Assembly (NCBI RefSeq): GCF_905475395.1
Contig: NC_058342.1
Coordinates: forward strand, 30,276,140-30,340,139
Direction: 5' to 3'
Origin: Chrysoperla carnea
Lineage: Eukaryota > Arthropoda > Insecta > Neuroptera > Chrysopidae
DNA length: 64,000 bases
The notes beneath the pieces were generated by a model. It was not told the DNA's origin and did not search any database. It saw nothing but the letters and a program-made list of their open reading frames with translations. Made by a program: the position numbers and the translations under genes. Shown here in pieces: positions 12,230 to 23,129 of the stretch (position 1 is the stretch's first letter; the number at the start of each line of letters is the position of its first letter).

Positions 12230-13156
12230 ACAACTATCAATTATTATACTTAGTCGTGTCATTTTAGCATTTCATAGAGAATTTTTGTGTACCTCAACCT
12301 ATCGAGCCAGTTTTTTAAATGATCAGGAAGGTCTATATATCGGAATCTACAATCTACATAACTTTTTGCCGCTAGAAAGTTTTGGTTTTTTCTATGGGCC
12401 CAATAGACCAATCATTAGAATCCATTTATGAGGTGATTTTTGAAAATTATAAAACCTTGAAAATATGGGCCAGAAACATATATTCGAGGGTTTTTGAGGT
12501 CTTTGATCACTATTCCGCAATCAGAATTTCGATATAATCTCCCCTTCATAGGGTAATTTACCTCGCTGGTTCAAAATTGAAATATTTTTGGGGTCACTGA
12601 TCACGATTCCGAAGTTAGAATGAAGATGTACTCCCTTCTTTTGGGGTTATTCGCCCCCGCTAGTCAAAAACAGCAGGATTCTGTAAATACTCGACAAAAT
12701 GGGTTAAAAAAGTATACTCGGGGGTTTTTGGGGTCACTGATCACGAATCCGAAGTTAGAATGGGGATATACTAACCCCCTTCATGGGGGTTTTCACCCTC
12801 TCTTGACCTAACACTGCAATTTTCTGTAAATATTCAATTTGGACCAGAGGAATGAATTATCCCCGAAGGGGAGGGCTTATATCGAAATTCTGACTTCAGA
12901 ATATTGATTGACTGGCCCATTTTGTTGCATATTTTCAACGTTTTGAAATGTTCAAAAATCACCTATTATAATAATCGGCTTTTTTGGCCCATAGCAATGG
13001 CCAAACTTTCTAGCGACAAGAAGTTAGATGTAGATTTTGATTTATGGACCTATGGAAAAAAAAAAACTGGTCCAATATGTTGAGGTACATAAAAATTCTT
13101 AGTTCTAGCCTTTTTTGATCTAAAATGATTCGTCTACAACTATCAATTATTATACT
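12230..13156. mobile_element. foldback element (about 885 bp) flanked by 21-bp direct repeats
   Basis: Two long inverted arms (about 12251-12575 and 12830-13135) share TGTACCTCAAC, CAGTTTTTT, CGCTAGAAAGTTT, CTATGGGCC, AGGTGATTTTTGAA and ATTTCGATATAA. They surround a centre of tandem units at 12579-12810. The whole is bounded by an identical 21-bp direct repeat at 12230-12250 and 13136-13156, consistent with an unusually long target-site duplication. No transposase frame is present; the 72- and 63-codon frames inside fall in the arm and the tandem centre. Superfamily is unknown. Confidence 0.75.
12488..12810 (+). repeat. tandem repeat inside the foldback element
   Basis: The phrase GGGGTCACTGATCACG is at 12590 and 12730 (140 bp apart), with a diverged copy near 12496. 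Each is followed by a CCGAAGTTAGAATG-like block and a CCCC/GGGG-rich hairpin. Confidence 0.75.
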
Positions 13157-13700
13157 AATTAATATAAGTTTCTAAGTTCATATTCGAAAAGATTAATTGA
13201 ATGTACAAATATTAGAAAATACCTTCTTGTAAGTTTGTTAAAGATTTGTAATAAAATACAATCAAGGAGACATATTATATTTAATAATATTTATTGATTC
13301 GAATCATCGGAGACGTATTCGATGTAGTATCTAGATTCTAGACAACTATTGCAGCATGAATTCTGAAGTGTTACATAGGTCCGATCATTGCTATTGTACA
13401 AAATAGAGGGGTTGGGATTGTAAATATAATGGACGCGGTCATTCAAATGTAAACAATGAAAATGTTGTTGTTCAAAATCAAGTCAACCAAATTTTCTCAG
13501 ACGTTCGCAATTAGAATTGAGAAAATAAACACAGTTTTTAAAAACTAAGAATTTTAATGGCACTTTTGGTTCATTTTGACCGATGCAGAAGGCGTTTTCG
13601 TTGAAAGTGCTTTTAAACTGGGGGGCTTTTTGCTGGCCTACCGTAAAATAAACTTTTTACCCGACTGAGCAACGCAAAGGAGTGGTAATGTTGTTACCAG
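13157..13700. other. unassigned spacer, GC-richer towards the right
   Basis: No gene is recognised. Composition rises in G+C from about 13560 as it approaches the tandem repeat. Confidence 0.4.
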
Positions 13701-14152
13701 GCACACTAGAGACCAAACGCGTCGGCCGATTTTGATGAATGAGATGGCAATCAATTTCTCTTAAACCCGCGAGTGCTACTGAAGATATGTCAGTAATGAA
13801 AATTCAATATGGCAACCTCCAAACGCCATATTGTGAAAATGAAAAGTGTTTCTATGTGGCGTGGGTCAATTTAAATGATTCTGACATCAATCGATTTTTC
13901 TTAACTGTGTGAGGGCTACTGAAGACGTGGCAATATTGAAAATTCAATATGGCGACCACCCGACGCCATATAGTAAAAAAGAATGTACCTTGTGTTCCTA
14001 TGTGGCACACTAGAGACCCAACGCGTTGGCTGATTTTTATGATTCTGATGCCAATCGATTTGTCTTAATCTTGAGAGTGCTACTGAAGATATGGCAATAA
14101 TGAAAAGTCAATATGGCGACCACCAGACGCTGGCGAACTATGTCAAGTGGGG
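13701..14152 (+). repeat. GC-richer tandem repeat, 3 units of about 140-164 bp
   Basis: GCTACTGAAGA recurs at 13775, 13915 and 14079. CACACTAGAGACC occurs near 13702 and 14006. Each unit contains AATATGGCRACC and usually ACGCCATAT, an inverted pair. No frame stays open through the units. It is probably the preserved core of an older repeat. Confidence 0.75.
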
Positions 14153-14370
14153 TATCATTGAATAGCTATTAAATAAACAACTCGATTAACGTTCTAACCA
14201 TTAAAATCGGTTCTCGAGTTTGATAAGAAAGGACACATACGAAGATTTTCATAGCGACTACTCTCAATACTTTAATAGTCGGGACCTATTACACCTGCTC
14301 CAAGTTTCCCATTAATGGGTCCCAACTGTTAGCTATGTAAACTGTTAAGAGAAATGATATATAAGATTAT

Positions 14371-14506
14371 ATGATGGAGTCGGTTACTTCGTTCTTATCC
14401 AAGCGACTACAGTGTATTCAATTAACCACCCCCAATTAACTAGTTTTGTTCACACTGCCGCTGCCTTTATTCGAACCTGCATCCTTCCAACCGATAGTCA
14501 AAGCAA
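14371..14506 (-). mobile_element. tRNA-derived SINE fragment (SINE-1)
   Basis: On the minus strand it carries a B-box-like GGTTCGAA, then GGCAGCGGCAGTGTGAAC, and CGCTTGGATAAGAACGAAG as in the complete copy at 24663-24968. The 5' tRNA portion is diverged and the 3' third with its (ATT)n tail is missing. Confidence 0.75.
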
Positions 14507-14649
14507 ATATTTTGATGAATATGGTCCATATACTCAAACACAAACAAATATAAAGCTAACCAAAGCAATCGTACATGTTATATAAACCGTAATGTTATAT
14601 TATTTTTGTTTGAATTTCTCTACAGCACTAAATTGAATATAATTATATG

Positions 14650-14681
<32 letters not shown>
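14650..14681 (+). repeat. (ATT)n microsatellite
   Basis: About ten uninterrupted ATT units. It lies on the 5' side of the minus-strand SINE fragment, so it is not that SINE's tail. Confidence 0.95.
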
Positions 14682-14682
<1 letters not shown>

Positions 14683-14880
14683 CATTTTATGTATAATAAT
14701 TGTAAACAATGGTAGCAGGTAGTTGATATTTCCATTTAAATGTTATTTGTCAATAGAAATTCAATACCATAAAGTCTACAATGGTCCGAGTCAATAGAAG
14801 GTACACTATATAGGTGTATAGGTGTATATATAAGTTTGTATATGTGTATGTCTAGGTATACACTCGTATTTTTGTTATAT

Positions 14881-15557
14881 GGGGTGTTTTGTAATTGTCT
14901 GTAGAACTTTACACTTTCTGAATAAGCTGAGAAATATAAGAAGAAAATGTTCTGTATCAAATTTGGATCTGGGGTCTTATTTACGAGATAATTAACCAAA
15001 AAAATATATTCATCAAAATAAAATGCATCCAATTAAACACTACTTAAACAGAGAATGTGTTTTATTATTTTAAGTGCAAAATTTCTACAAAAAAAATCTC
15101 TATTTGGCTATTTTTATATTATTATAATTCTAATCCATTAAAAGTTTTATTACAATGCCTTTCCATGAAAATTAACTTTTGTATGCAACCTATCGTGCGC
15201 ATATCACATGCCTTCAGCATGCAGTTGATCGAAACGAACCGTGTACTCACGGACAAATCACACTATGTATATTGTGTTGAAGTTGTAAGTTGATACGATG
15301 TATAAGATGTTGTTCAAATTTAGGTCACTCCTTCACACTTTAATAAAACATTTTATTGGCTGAATTTTATTTTGATGAATGTATTTTTTTATTAATTGAT
15401 TAAAATAATAGTTAATTAATAAGTTACGAGTAATTATCTCGTAAATAAGGCCTCAGATCCAAAGGTTTTTTTTTATTTGGTAAAGAACATTTTCTTCGTT
15501 TTTTTCTCAGCTTATTCGAGAAGCGAACGTTCTGCAGACAATAATAGAACACCCTGT
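14881..15557. mobile_element. long-TIR element, about 677 bp
   Basis: The left arm (14881 to about 15000) and the inverted right arm (about 15425-15557) share GGGTGTT, AATTGTCTG, GAATAAGCTGAGAAA, GAAGAAAATGTTCT and TTATTTACGAGATAATT in the same order. The outer end has a CAGGGTGTT start as in many cut-and-paste MITEs. The 78-codon interior frame at 15057-15293 has no recognisable transposase motif. The element is nonautonomous; superfamily undetermined. Confidence 0.75.
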
Positions 15558-16144
15558 ATGTATAAATAGTCAATACGAATAATATAATATAATGAATAAT
15601 ATTATTATTATATATATTATATAAACATGGCGTGTCTTAAAATTTTGTAATATCGAATATGGCTGATTTTTGTTTTTGTTTTGTTTTTGCTGTAATAAAA
15701 GCTCATGTAACAAACAGAAGAGAAAAGTTATTTTTCAAATAACTACAAATAAAAGTCGTTAAAGATTTGTTTGTATTCCTTTCTTGTAATACAGAATTAA
15801 GCATGGAGTTATTATGATATCTCTGTCTAATTAGTAATTTTCAATGATTATATATCACCCGTAGTTTTTGGTCAACTTTACTTACAAAATCAAGATTGAA
15901 ATAAAATTATGTGTAATTCACTTTTGGGAAATTGTTCTTCTTTTTTAAAATCATATCCAAAATTTAACAGATATAAGAGATGCCTTAAGGGACCGAATGT
16001 AAGCCTCTTGCTTTAAATATTGAATGAAAATGATTCTTTTATAATCAATTTTGAAACACCCAGTAAAATATGGGTGATTACAAATAATCATATCCAAGAG
16101 GTATGTTTTAACTACGATACCACCGAGCTACACTAACCATGACT
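15558..16144. other. unassigned AT-rich region
   Basis: Short TAATA-rich low-complexity sequence lies near 15575-15625. No gene is seen. Confidence 0.4.
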
Positions 16145-16580
16145 TTCGGGTTAGAAAAAATCAAAAAAATTCGATAACAGGCAGTTTCTAAAGCAAATTT
16201 AATCCAGAAAATGCATCAATGCGGTTTATTTGGCGGTAAGATAAATAGTTTGCAAAATATGGACTGAAATCGATCCCATTATGGCTTTATCTCAGAAACT
16301 ATTCGCCCAATCGCAAAGTGAACCCAATTTTTCGGGTTAAAATTTGCTAAAAAAATGAGTTTTATCGAAGTCGAAACTCATTTCGCAACTTTTTTTAACG
16401 GTACAAAAATCGATACAAAATATTTGTTTCGGAATTCGATAGCACTCAGTTTCTAGGGCAAAGTTGATTAAAAAATATGGTTTATTTGAGGGTTAGATGA
16501 ATAATTTGCGAGATATGGACTGAAATCCCTCCCATTATGGTTTTATCTCAGAAACTATTCGACCAATCATTATACTGAGC
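16145..16580. repeat. foldback satellite array, locus 2 (diverged, period 256 bp)
   Basis: TTTATCTCAGAAACTATTCG recurs near 16286 and 16542, followed by CCAATC. It shares the theme of locus 1 (TATCTCAGAAACTA, GAACCCAATTTTT, GAGTTTTATC, CTCAGTTT). However, the monomer is shorter and the GGGGTACCCC centre is replaced by a sequence around AACGGTACAAAAATCGATAC. Confidence 0.65.
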
Positions 16581-17160
16581 CACTTGAGTCGACAGAAAAT
16601 ATTTCAAGGTATTAAAACAGACCTAAAATGGTTATTTATAAAACACAATTTGAAAAAAATTTCAAGTGAAAAATAACAAATGCGTTTTTGTGTAATTCTC
16701 TTTTTTATTATTATTGGTATTAATTTCACATCTAAAAAACAACAAATTGAAACGGATGTTTTTTATATAAAAAAAAAAATCGCTGTTATAATCGGAATAA
16801 AAAGAGGGCTGTTTAGTTGATTCACACCTGGAGTGAACACTACACACTCATTTTGGGTATGTGTGTTTAATAAAAAAAAAAATAGTCACTTAAATATTTT
16901 TATTTATTACAGGCAAGAAATTATTTTTAAAAAAATGCGGTCAAAAAAATGTAGAGCTGTCAGGAGGTCGCGTCATTATTGTTCAATGTTTTGTATATTT
17001 TCTCTCACACATTTCAACGGCACAATAATGTCCCCTTTAATTTAAATCAATCAATTGAAATGTCAATAATTTTTTGTATTCACCTTGTTTTTAAATGGTT
17101 TTGAATTTGTTTAGATCAAATTCAAGATTGTTTGGATTGAACTGTCAGGCATAAAAATAA
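16581..17160. other. unassigned AT-rich region
   Basis: Several A/T homopolymers; no recognised gene or repeat. Confidence 0.4.
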
Positions 17161-17291
17161 TTTTTATACCATGTATATGAAATATGCAAGGTATACTAAG
17201 TTTAGTCCCAAGTTTGTAAAGCTTAAAAATATTGATTGAGCAAAATTTTGGTATAGGTGTTCATAAAATCACCTAATTAGTCCATTTCCGG
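17161..17291 (+). mobile_element. HINE copy 4, 5' end only
   Basis: Contains the first roughly 130 bp of the family, from TTTTTATACCATGTATATGAA to ATTAGTCCATTTCCGG, and stops just before the GTCT microsatellite. This suggests breakage or replication slippage there. Confidence 0.78.
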
Positions 17292-18128
17292 AGATTGATA
17301 AATAATTTTCCAAGAAATTAAATTTTCAATAAGTAGTACAAATTCATCATCAACAAAAAGAATACTTTACGTGTTGCAAATTCTAAGAAAACTAAATTCT
17401 TGGAATTCAAGACTTTTAAAAGTGGTTTCAATTTTATTGGAAATATTCTGTCTAGAAGGAGTCGAAAAATATTTCACTGAAATTTTCAATAATTTATTAA
17501 AGTTTTAACTTTAATTTAAATAGTTTTTTTTTTCATCGACTATTTTTCGAGAAATCTATTTAAACATATCATCCATCCACTGTTTTACCCTAGAATCAAT
17601 GTTAAATATGCCTACTTTTGAAGTCATTTATTTATTTAAATAATCGGGCAAACCCCGCCTCTCCCAAAATTTTCAGAATTGATTTAGATTCAGTCCAATT
17701 TAATATAAAAATCAAACCTTCTCATTGATTAATAGTTAAACGAAGAGGGTTTCATATTAAAGGGTTTTAACTGTAATTTTTTTTTTTTTTTTTTTTTTGC
17801 ACGAAACTCGCAAGTGATTCAGGTTTTGTGTTTAAAACTACCTCCACAAACATTGAGCGTTTATCTTTATTTCAATTTGTACACATTATTACAATTTTAA
17901 TATTTTATGTGGGTGGACGATACAGAAATATGATTACTAGGATTTTGATCAGACAATATATAAAATATTTTTTAACTTTCAAACAAACTGGAAATTATAA
18001 AAAAGGAATAATGGAGAATTTTACAAATATTTTTACTACAAATTTTATAGGACAAAAATAAATGATCTCTATAAGCGATATGTACATTTTATATTACAGT
18101 GAAAATATGTGCACATGTTGTAAGGCAT
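17292..18128. other. unassigned region with a T22 run
   Basis: An uninterrupted run of 22 T lies at 17777-17798, perhaps the poly(A) tail of a minus-strand retroposon, but no body can be identified. The open frame at 17828-18061 is unrecognised. Confidence 0.4.
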
Positions 18129-18300
18129 CTATTCGCACGGTGCATGGGTTTTATTGTACTCGTTTCCATGGTAACGATACACTATTTTAATTATAGAATT
18201 GAATGGATGCATATATAATTGTATGGATTGCATTTATGACTTACATTGAAAATTTAATATTATTATCTAACAAATTTAAAGAAATAATTGTGATATTCAA
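18129..18300 (+). repeat. repeat family F copy 1
   Basis: Shared with 22949-23083 (CTATTCGCAC, GTTTCCATRGWAACGATACAC, ATTGAATGGATGCATAT) and 18982-19090. The core duplicates a short phrase ending ATTGTATGGATKCA. Class unknown. Confidence 0.7.
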
Positions 18301-18343
18301 TCATCAAACTTGAAAATAAAATAAAAATAATTTCAAACACAAG

Positions 18344-18380
18344 TCTAAACTTGCCTTAGCGCGCGCTTGTACTACTTTAA
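18344..18380 (-). repeat. TTAA-bounded terminal repeat (MITE end)
   Basis: Read on the minus strand it begins TTAAAGTAGTACAAGCGCG, then CTAAGGCAAGTTTAGA. It is the inverted counterpart of 18947-18982 and is related to the right end of the element at 26165-26462. TTAA lies at the outer edge, as in those elements. The rest of the element is ill-defined. Confidence 0.5.
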
Positions 18381-18946
18381 ACAATAAAATATATCAAAGT
18401 TTCAAACAATGCACCTGTGAATGTTTTAATTGTCTCGAATTGTAAGACTTATAAACCATTTTACTAAACTGACCATTTTCTGACCTACATTTGAACCTAA
18501 CACCAAAGAGAAACTGATACACAGTAATTAACTGAATGAACTAATAACTTTTCATACCATTTTCCATCATTTTCTCAACATAACAATTATAAATGCTAAA
18601 ATAATATTATGATTTTAGCAACAAAACGGGGATAATAAGTTCATAGAACAGTAGGAATAAAAGTTCATAATCACATACGAACGAATATTACCACAATTCG
18701 TTTCACTTAAAATATTTGAATGAGTGGTGCCTGCTGCTTGCAACCGGTTCTAAAGATTATATTTATAAAATAGAGATTTTATGAATAAAACGGCGTATTA
18801 ATAATTATTATATTTTCAATGGAAATAATACCATTGTTTTGTATTTGAAACAATAACTTAGAAAATCATATCTTTACTTCGAATACGTTGTTGCAGTATA
18901 CAGGTTGATTAACTAGAAAATAAACGGATATATTATTAGTTTCATA
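18381..18946. other. unassigned spacer
   Basis: No gene is recognised. This segment lies between two facing TTAA-type ends. Confidence 0.35.
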
Positions 18947-19090
18947 CTTTTAAGGTGGTACAAGCGCCAAGGCAAGTTTAGAATTATAGAATTGTATGGA
19001 TGCATATATAATTGTATGGATTGCATTTATGAGTTACATTGAAAATTTAATATTATTGTCTCACACAAATTTAAATAAATAATTATGATA
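18947..19090 (+). repeat. TTAA-bounded terminal repeat followed by repeat family F copy 2
   Basis: Starts TTAAGGTGGTACAAGCGCC, then AAGGCAAGTTTAGA, and continues directly into the family F core (TTGTATGGATGCATATAT...). This ties family F to a TIR element. Confidence 0.6.
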
Positions 19091-20073
19091 ATTTACATTT
19101 TAAAAATAATATTTGTGCAATTTGATTTCTTATATTCACAATTTTTAATGCATTAAGTTTAATTAATTCGTGTTTTTCAATAATTTTAATTTAACATTTT
19201 CTATAACATTAGCATATATAGGATTGCAAATTAGACATAACAGTCTCCTTTATCGCCAAAATTTTTCACTGGAAGCGCTGGCATCGATTTTATTGTCCCT
19301 AGCATGACTACGCACACAACGAATAAATTTTTAATGCTTAGTAAAAATAATTAACTAAAAAAACACGATTGCCGTGCTAAGAAAACGAACTAAAAAGTAG
19401 CAAGCAAGTTTTATTAGAAACTTCAGTCGAATTCAGTCGAAAAATGTCGAAACCTACGACATTTTTCGAAAATTTAATGGATTTGGTTCAAATCATTCTG
19501 AGAACAGTACTCATTTTAATTTGCAGAGCCTAAGTGGTTTCAAACTTGAAAAGGAAATTAAATTTGAGCTTTTGTTGTTTTTCTGTAGGTGGAAACAACG
19601 TAATCGTGTATAAATATAACTACTCTCGATTCACAAAAATGATTGCTGTCCCAGCAACCACGCCAGGGACTATTTGACATATCGCAACTTATCGTCCAAG
19701 GTGTAAAAAAACCTCGTAGAAAAGTTACCGAAAGGAACGTCCCAAAATTCTGTCTTAAAATTGTTTACACATAACTACGCCTACGGTTACGTCATTTCAT
19801 TTATAAACCTGTAACAATATTATACCGATAAATGAATTTTCCGGGAAAAATTTTAATTCTATTTTCAGTTACAATGAATTTAAAGATTATTTCAATCCGT
19901 AGAATAATGTTATACGATATATTTGATTTTCAATATTCCAAGTATCTCAGAAACCAAAGATATCGTCTTCATTGTTTAATTTGTAAATAATTTCAGATAA
20001 GTAGTCGAGAAAATGCATAATACTCACATTCTTTGTTGAAAAAGTGTATTCTTAGAATGAAAACATATGATAG
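19091..20073. other. unassigned region containing a perfect 13-bp hairpin
   Basis: A perfect stem TCGAAAAATGTCG / CGACATTTTTCGA with a 7-nt loop lies at 19437-19469. No gene is recognised. Confidence 0.45.
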
Positions 20074-20479
20074 CTAGAGTGATACCCACCCGCTTCGCTG
20101 GTTTTAAAATTAAAGATTGATAAAGATTGCTCTCGCTTATCCCCTTTCTATAACACTCGAAATAACGGTAAGGATTGTTTTACACAGGTAAATCATATGT
20201 ATGGTTTTCTATTTTTTTAAATGTATAATAGTAATTTATTGAGTATATCAGAAAAGATGGCCGTGAAATATTTTATATTGACTATTTTTACAGAAATCTG
20301 GTAATGTCAAATTAAATTATTATTATTATTTTTTAAATTATATCTCATGTGTTATTCTGATGTATGAGCTATATTGCTGTACAGTTTCATTAAAAACCAT
20401 TCGCTAGTTTTAGCGTGAAAGCGTAACAAACAAACAAACAAACAAGCATGCTTACTTTCGCATTATTGATATATAGAGA
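20074..20479 (-). mobile_element. nonautonomous Helitron copy 2 (406 bp)
   Basis: On the minus strand it runs from TCTCTATATAT (5' flank A) through the GTTTG run and TTACGCTTTCACGC to the GC-rich hairpin CCAGCGAAGCGGGTGGG and CTAG at 20074-20077. The 3' flank base is C instead of the usual T. Collinear with copies 1 and 3. Confidence 0.85.
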
Positions 20480-21290
20480 TGAGTATTCGTGGGTAGATTA
20501 TTATTTTCGATGTGATAGTTCAAGTTCTACTAATATCAATTATTTTAAAATATATCACTAATCCGCTTATTGTCATAAACATTATTGTTGATAAGAAACC
20601 ATTTTAAATGGGAGCGTACATGCATGTATACACGAAAACAATGTTATATATGGAGGTAGCCACACTACAAGTTTAGTCGAATGATATTTCGACTACACGG
20701 AATATGATTTGCTTCCCAAATTGATAAATTTTAAAAATACTTTTTATAGGACAAGCTTTTATTGTACTAAAAAGTAAAAAATAATTTGATCTATGAGTCA
20801 CTGATACCCGACTATTGATAAAAGCTTGGGGCACTCAATTTAAAATATCAAAAATGAATCGGAACGCCTCATCTACTCCACATGCCTAATAATTTTCCAA
20901 TTCATTCTTGATATTAAGCACCTCAAGCTTTTAATAACAGGTCGTCTATTTTATTCGTTATATGCCCATTTTCGGTCTAGCTGTGAACACCTTATTTTTC
21001 CACTTGTTTAATACTTCAAGAGAAAATTCAAAGAAAAACAGTGCATCTGATAAACACGCCTGAAAGCCATTCCAACGATAACTTTCTAAGGAAAGTATAT
21101 ATTCCTCTTAAAAAAACATTTGCGTGGAATTTTGCTAGAAGGAATGTAAATGATCTGCATTTACGTTGGAACTACATGCTTTATAATAAACATTATAATA
21201 CATTTATTTTCATTAATTTATTTACAACCTTTTACGCTATTTTATTGTTACAACAGACAGTCAACCATTCGCATAAAATTTATTCATAAA
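20480..21290. other. unassigned AT-rich region
   Basis: No gene is seen. An 82-codon frame at 21041-21289 is unrecognised. Confidence 0.4.
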
Positions 21291-21491
21291 CAGTGTGTGT
21301 CAATTTGAGTGTAACCGTCCTCTTATTTTGGAGTAGAGACAAAAATTTCATTTTTTGTTTTTTGTCGTAATTTTTGCTAGTAGAGAAGATATCAGTAAGC
21401 ATAACAGTGGAACCGAAGCTATCATTAAATGACCTACTGTGATTCAAATTACATTGCAATAATCAAGTTCCACTGAAACTAAAACACACTG
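21291..21491. mobile_element. candidate Tc1/mariner-type MITE (201 bp)
   Basis: The left end CAGTGTGTGTCAATTTGAGT is roughly mirrored by the right end, whose reverse complement is CAGTGTGTTTTAGTTTCAGT. The interior is noncoding. The CAGTGTG-type termini are typical of Tc1-like elements, but the TA duplication is not clean. Confidence 0.5.
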
Positions 21492-21597
21492 TATTTATAA
21501 GATAATTATATATATATTATGTTAATGAAAAAACAGTATAAAAGCAAAATTTGTCAGCTTTATTTCCAAGAAAGTATTTATTGTTACAATTAACAAG

Positions 21598-21671
21598 GGC
21601 ACCGTGGCTTAGTTGGTTAAAGCGCCTGTCTAGTAAACAGGAGATCGTGAGTTCGAATCTCGCCGGGGCCT
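21598..21671 (+). tRNA. tRNA-Thr (anticodon AGU)
   Basis: A full cloverleaf can be drawn: acceptor GGCACCG, D arm within GGCTTAGTTGGTTAAAGC, and anticodon stem CCTGT/ACAGG with loop CTAGTAA (anticodon AGT, decoding threonine ACU codons). The T arm is GTGAG-TTCGAAT-CTCGC, followed by acceptor CGGGGCC and discriminator T. A- and B-box promoters lie inside the gene. A T-run near 21692-21708 could terminate RNA polymerase III. The acceptor has an A-G mismatch at pair 4-69, so full activity is not certain. It faces a second tRNA-Thr gene 223 bp downstream. Confidence 0.92.
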
Positions 21672-21894
21672 TGATTGTTCGGTAAGAGGAATTATTTTCT
21701 TTTTTTTAATTAAATCTAAACAACACTAATTTAATCGAATCATTGTGTTAGTAGTTTTACTGTGGGTTCCGCTTTTGTGGAAAAGAGATTCTTTTTTCTA
21801 AATTAGTATAATTATGGATTATTAAGTTAGAATTGAAATACTTGGTAGATCATGTTAAATGTTTTAATTCAAAAAATTAAATTAGGAGACACTT

Positions 21895-21968
21895 AGGCTC
21901 CGGTGAGATTCGAACTCACGATCTCCTGTTTACTAGACAGGCGCTTTAACCAACTAAGCCACGGCGCC
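21895..21968 (-). tRNA. tRNA-Thr (anticodon AGU), convergent copy
   Basis: The minus strand reads GGCGCCGTGGCTTAGTTGG and continues through the same anticodon arm (loop CTAGTAA) and a T arm GTGAG-TTCGAAT-CTCAC to the acceptor CGGAGCC with discriminator T. It differs from the neighbour mainly in the acceptor and T stem. Pair 4-69 is G-A here. A run of T downstream on the minus strand (21873-21878 complement) is a plausible terminator. The flanks of the two genes are not similar, so they are not one recent large inverted duplication. Confidence 0.92.
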
Positions 21969-22117
21969 GTTGTTTTCGAAGCCATAAACATTTTTTGATT
22001 GTTATTTGGAAGTACAAATTCGTGACTCTTACAATCTTTTTTCTAGAAGATTAGGGTCGTTCTGGTATTAGGACACTAAATGCCAAAAGGAAAAAAAATG
22101 ACGACTTTACTTTTGTT

Positions 22118-22361
22118 GTTCATTTACGAACTCCACCTCGCTTTTTACGTTCTAAGTACGATATAAAAATTTCAGCTTGCTATTTTTTTTCGTTATTGAG
22201 TTTACGTGTTTACAGACAGACAGACAGACAACCGGAAATGAACTAATTAGATGATTTTGTGGACATCTGTACCAAAATTTTGTTCGTAGTATCAATAGTT
22301 TTAAGCGTTACAAACTAAACTTAGTATACCTTGATATAGTTCATATATACATGGTATAAAA
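22118..22361 (-). mobile_element. HINE copy 5, 5' half
   Basis: Covers the family from its TATACCATG start (at 22361) through the CTGTCTGTCTGTCTG microsatellite to GAGTTCGTAAATGA. The 3' half with subterminal repeat and stem-loop is missing. Confidence 0.78.
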
Positions 22362-22948
22362 GTGAACTGTTAATGATAAACTATTTAAATTTTATTTCGT
22401 TAAAAACAAATGAATGTCATATGTCAAAATATATTTTAAATTCGGGCATTAATTTTGAATAAGTTTGGTTTAAACTATATTTACTGGACGGGTTTAATTA
22501 ACGTGCCTGCGTCCTCAAAATGAGGTTTCACCAGATGGCATCGTAGTTTACAAGAGTAACTAATAACTGTTAAAATTATTAAATTTATTAAAAGAGTAGC
22601 ATTTATTAGACACTTAATATAAACAAACATATTAGTAACATGCAATATAATTATTTGATTCAAACATTTTCATTAACTTGTACATTTGGATTATTATTAA
22701 TTTTTGTAATTTATATTATTAAAATGTTGGTTAAATCATTTCATTGATATGGAAATTATTATCAATATTATTTAGGTAGTAACTTTGTAATGCGTTTCAT
22801 TATAAATTCATTCATATTATTAAAATATGTTTTAATCTCGTCATATTTTCACTACGCAAATTACATATTTTACCTATTGAAAGGTATGGACCAGCAAGAT
22901 GAATACATAATGTTTGGTTACATAATTTACCTATCTTGCTATAAACTA
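22362..22948. other. unassigned AT-rich region
   Basis: No gene or repeat family is recognised. Confidence 0.4.
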
Positions 22949-23083
22949 CTATTCGCACCGTGAGTTTTATGGGAGGCGTTTCCATAGAAACGATACACTA
23001 CTTTAATTTTACAATTGTATGGATGCATATGTAATTGTATGGATTACATTTATGACTTGCATTGAAAATTTAATATTATTGCT
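22949..23083 (+). repeat. repeat family F copy 3
   Basis: Matches 18129-18270 from CTATTCGCAC through GTTTCCATAGAAACGATACAC to GAAAATTTAATATTATTG. It is immediately followed by the Helitron-like element. Confidence 0.7.
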
Positions 23084-23129
23084 TATCTCTTTCTTTGTTT
23101 CACACATTGATGTTCATAAGAACTCTTCT

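Noticed and set aside
12213..12811. Frames of 72 and 63 codons
   Set aside because: They are in the arm and tandem centre of the foldback element, with no codon-like conservation.
14650..14681. (ATT)n as tail of the neighbouring SINE
   Set aside because: The SINE fragment at 14371-14506 is on the minus strand, so its tail would lie to the left.
16100..16140. Minus-strand tRNA A-box-like GTGTAGCTCGGTGGTATCG
   Set aside because: No B box at the expected distance and no foldable cloverleaf.
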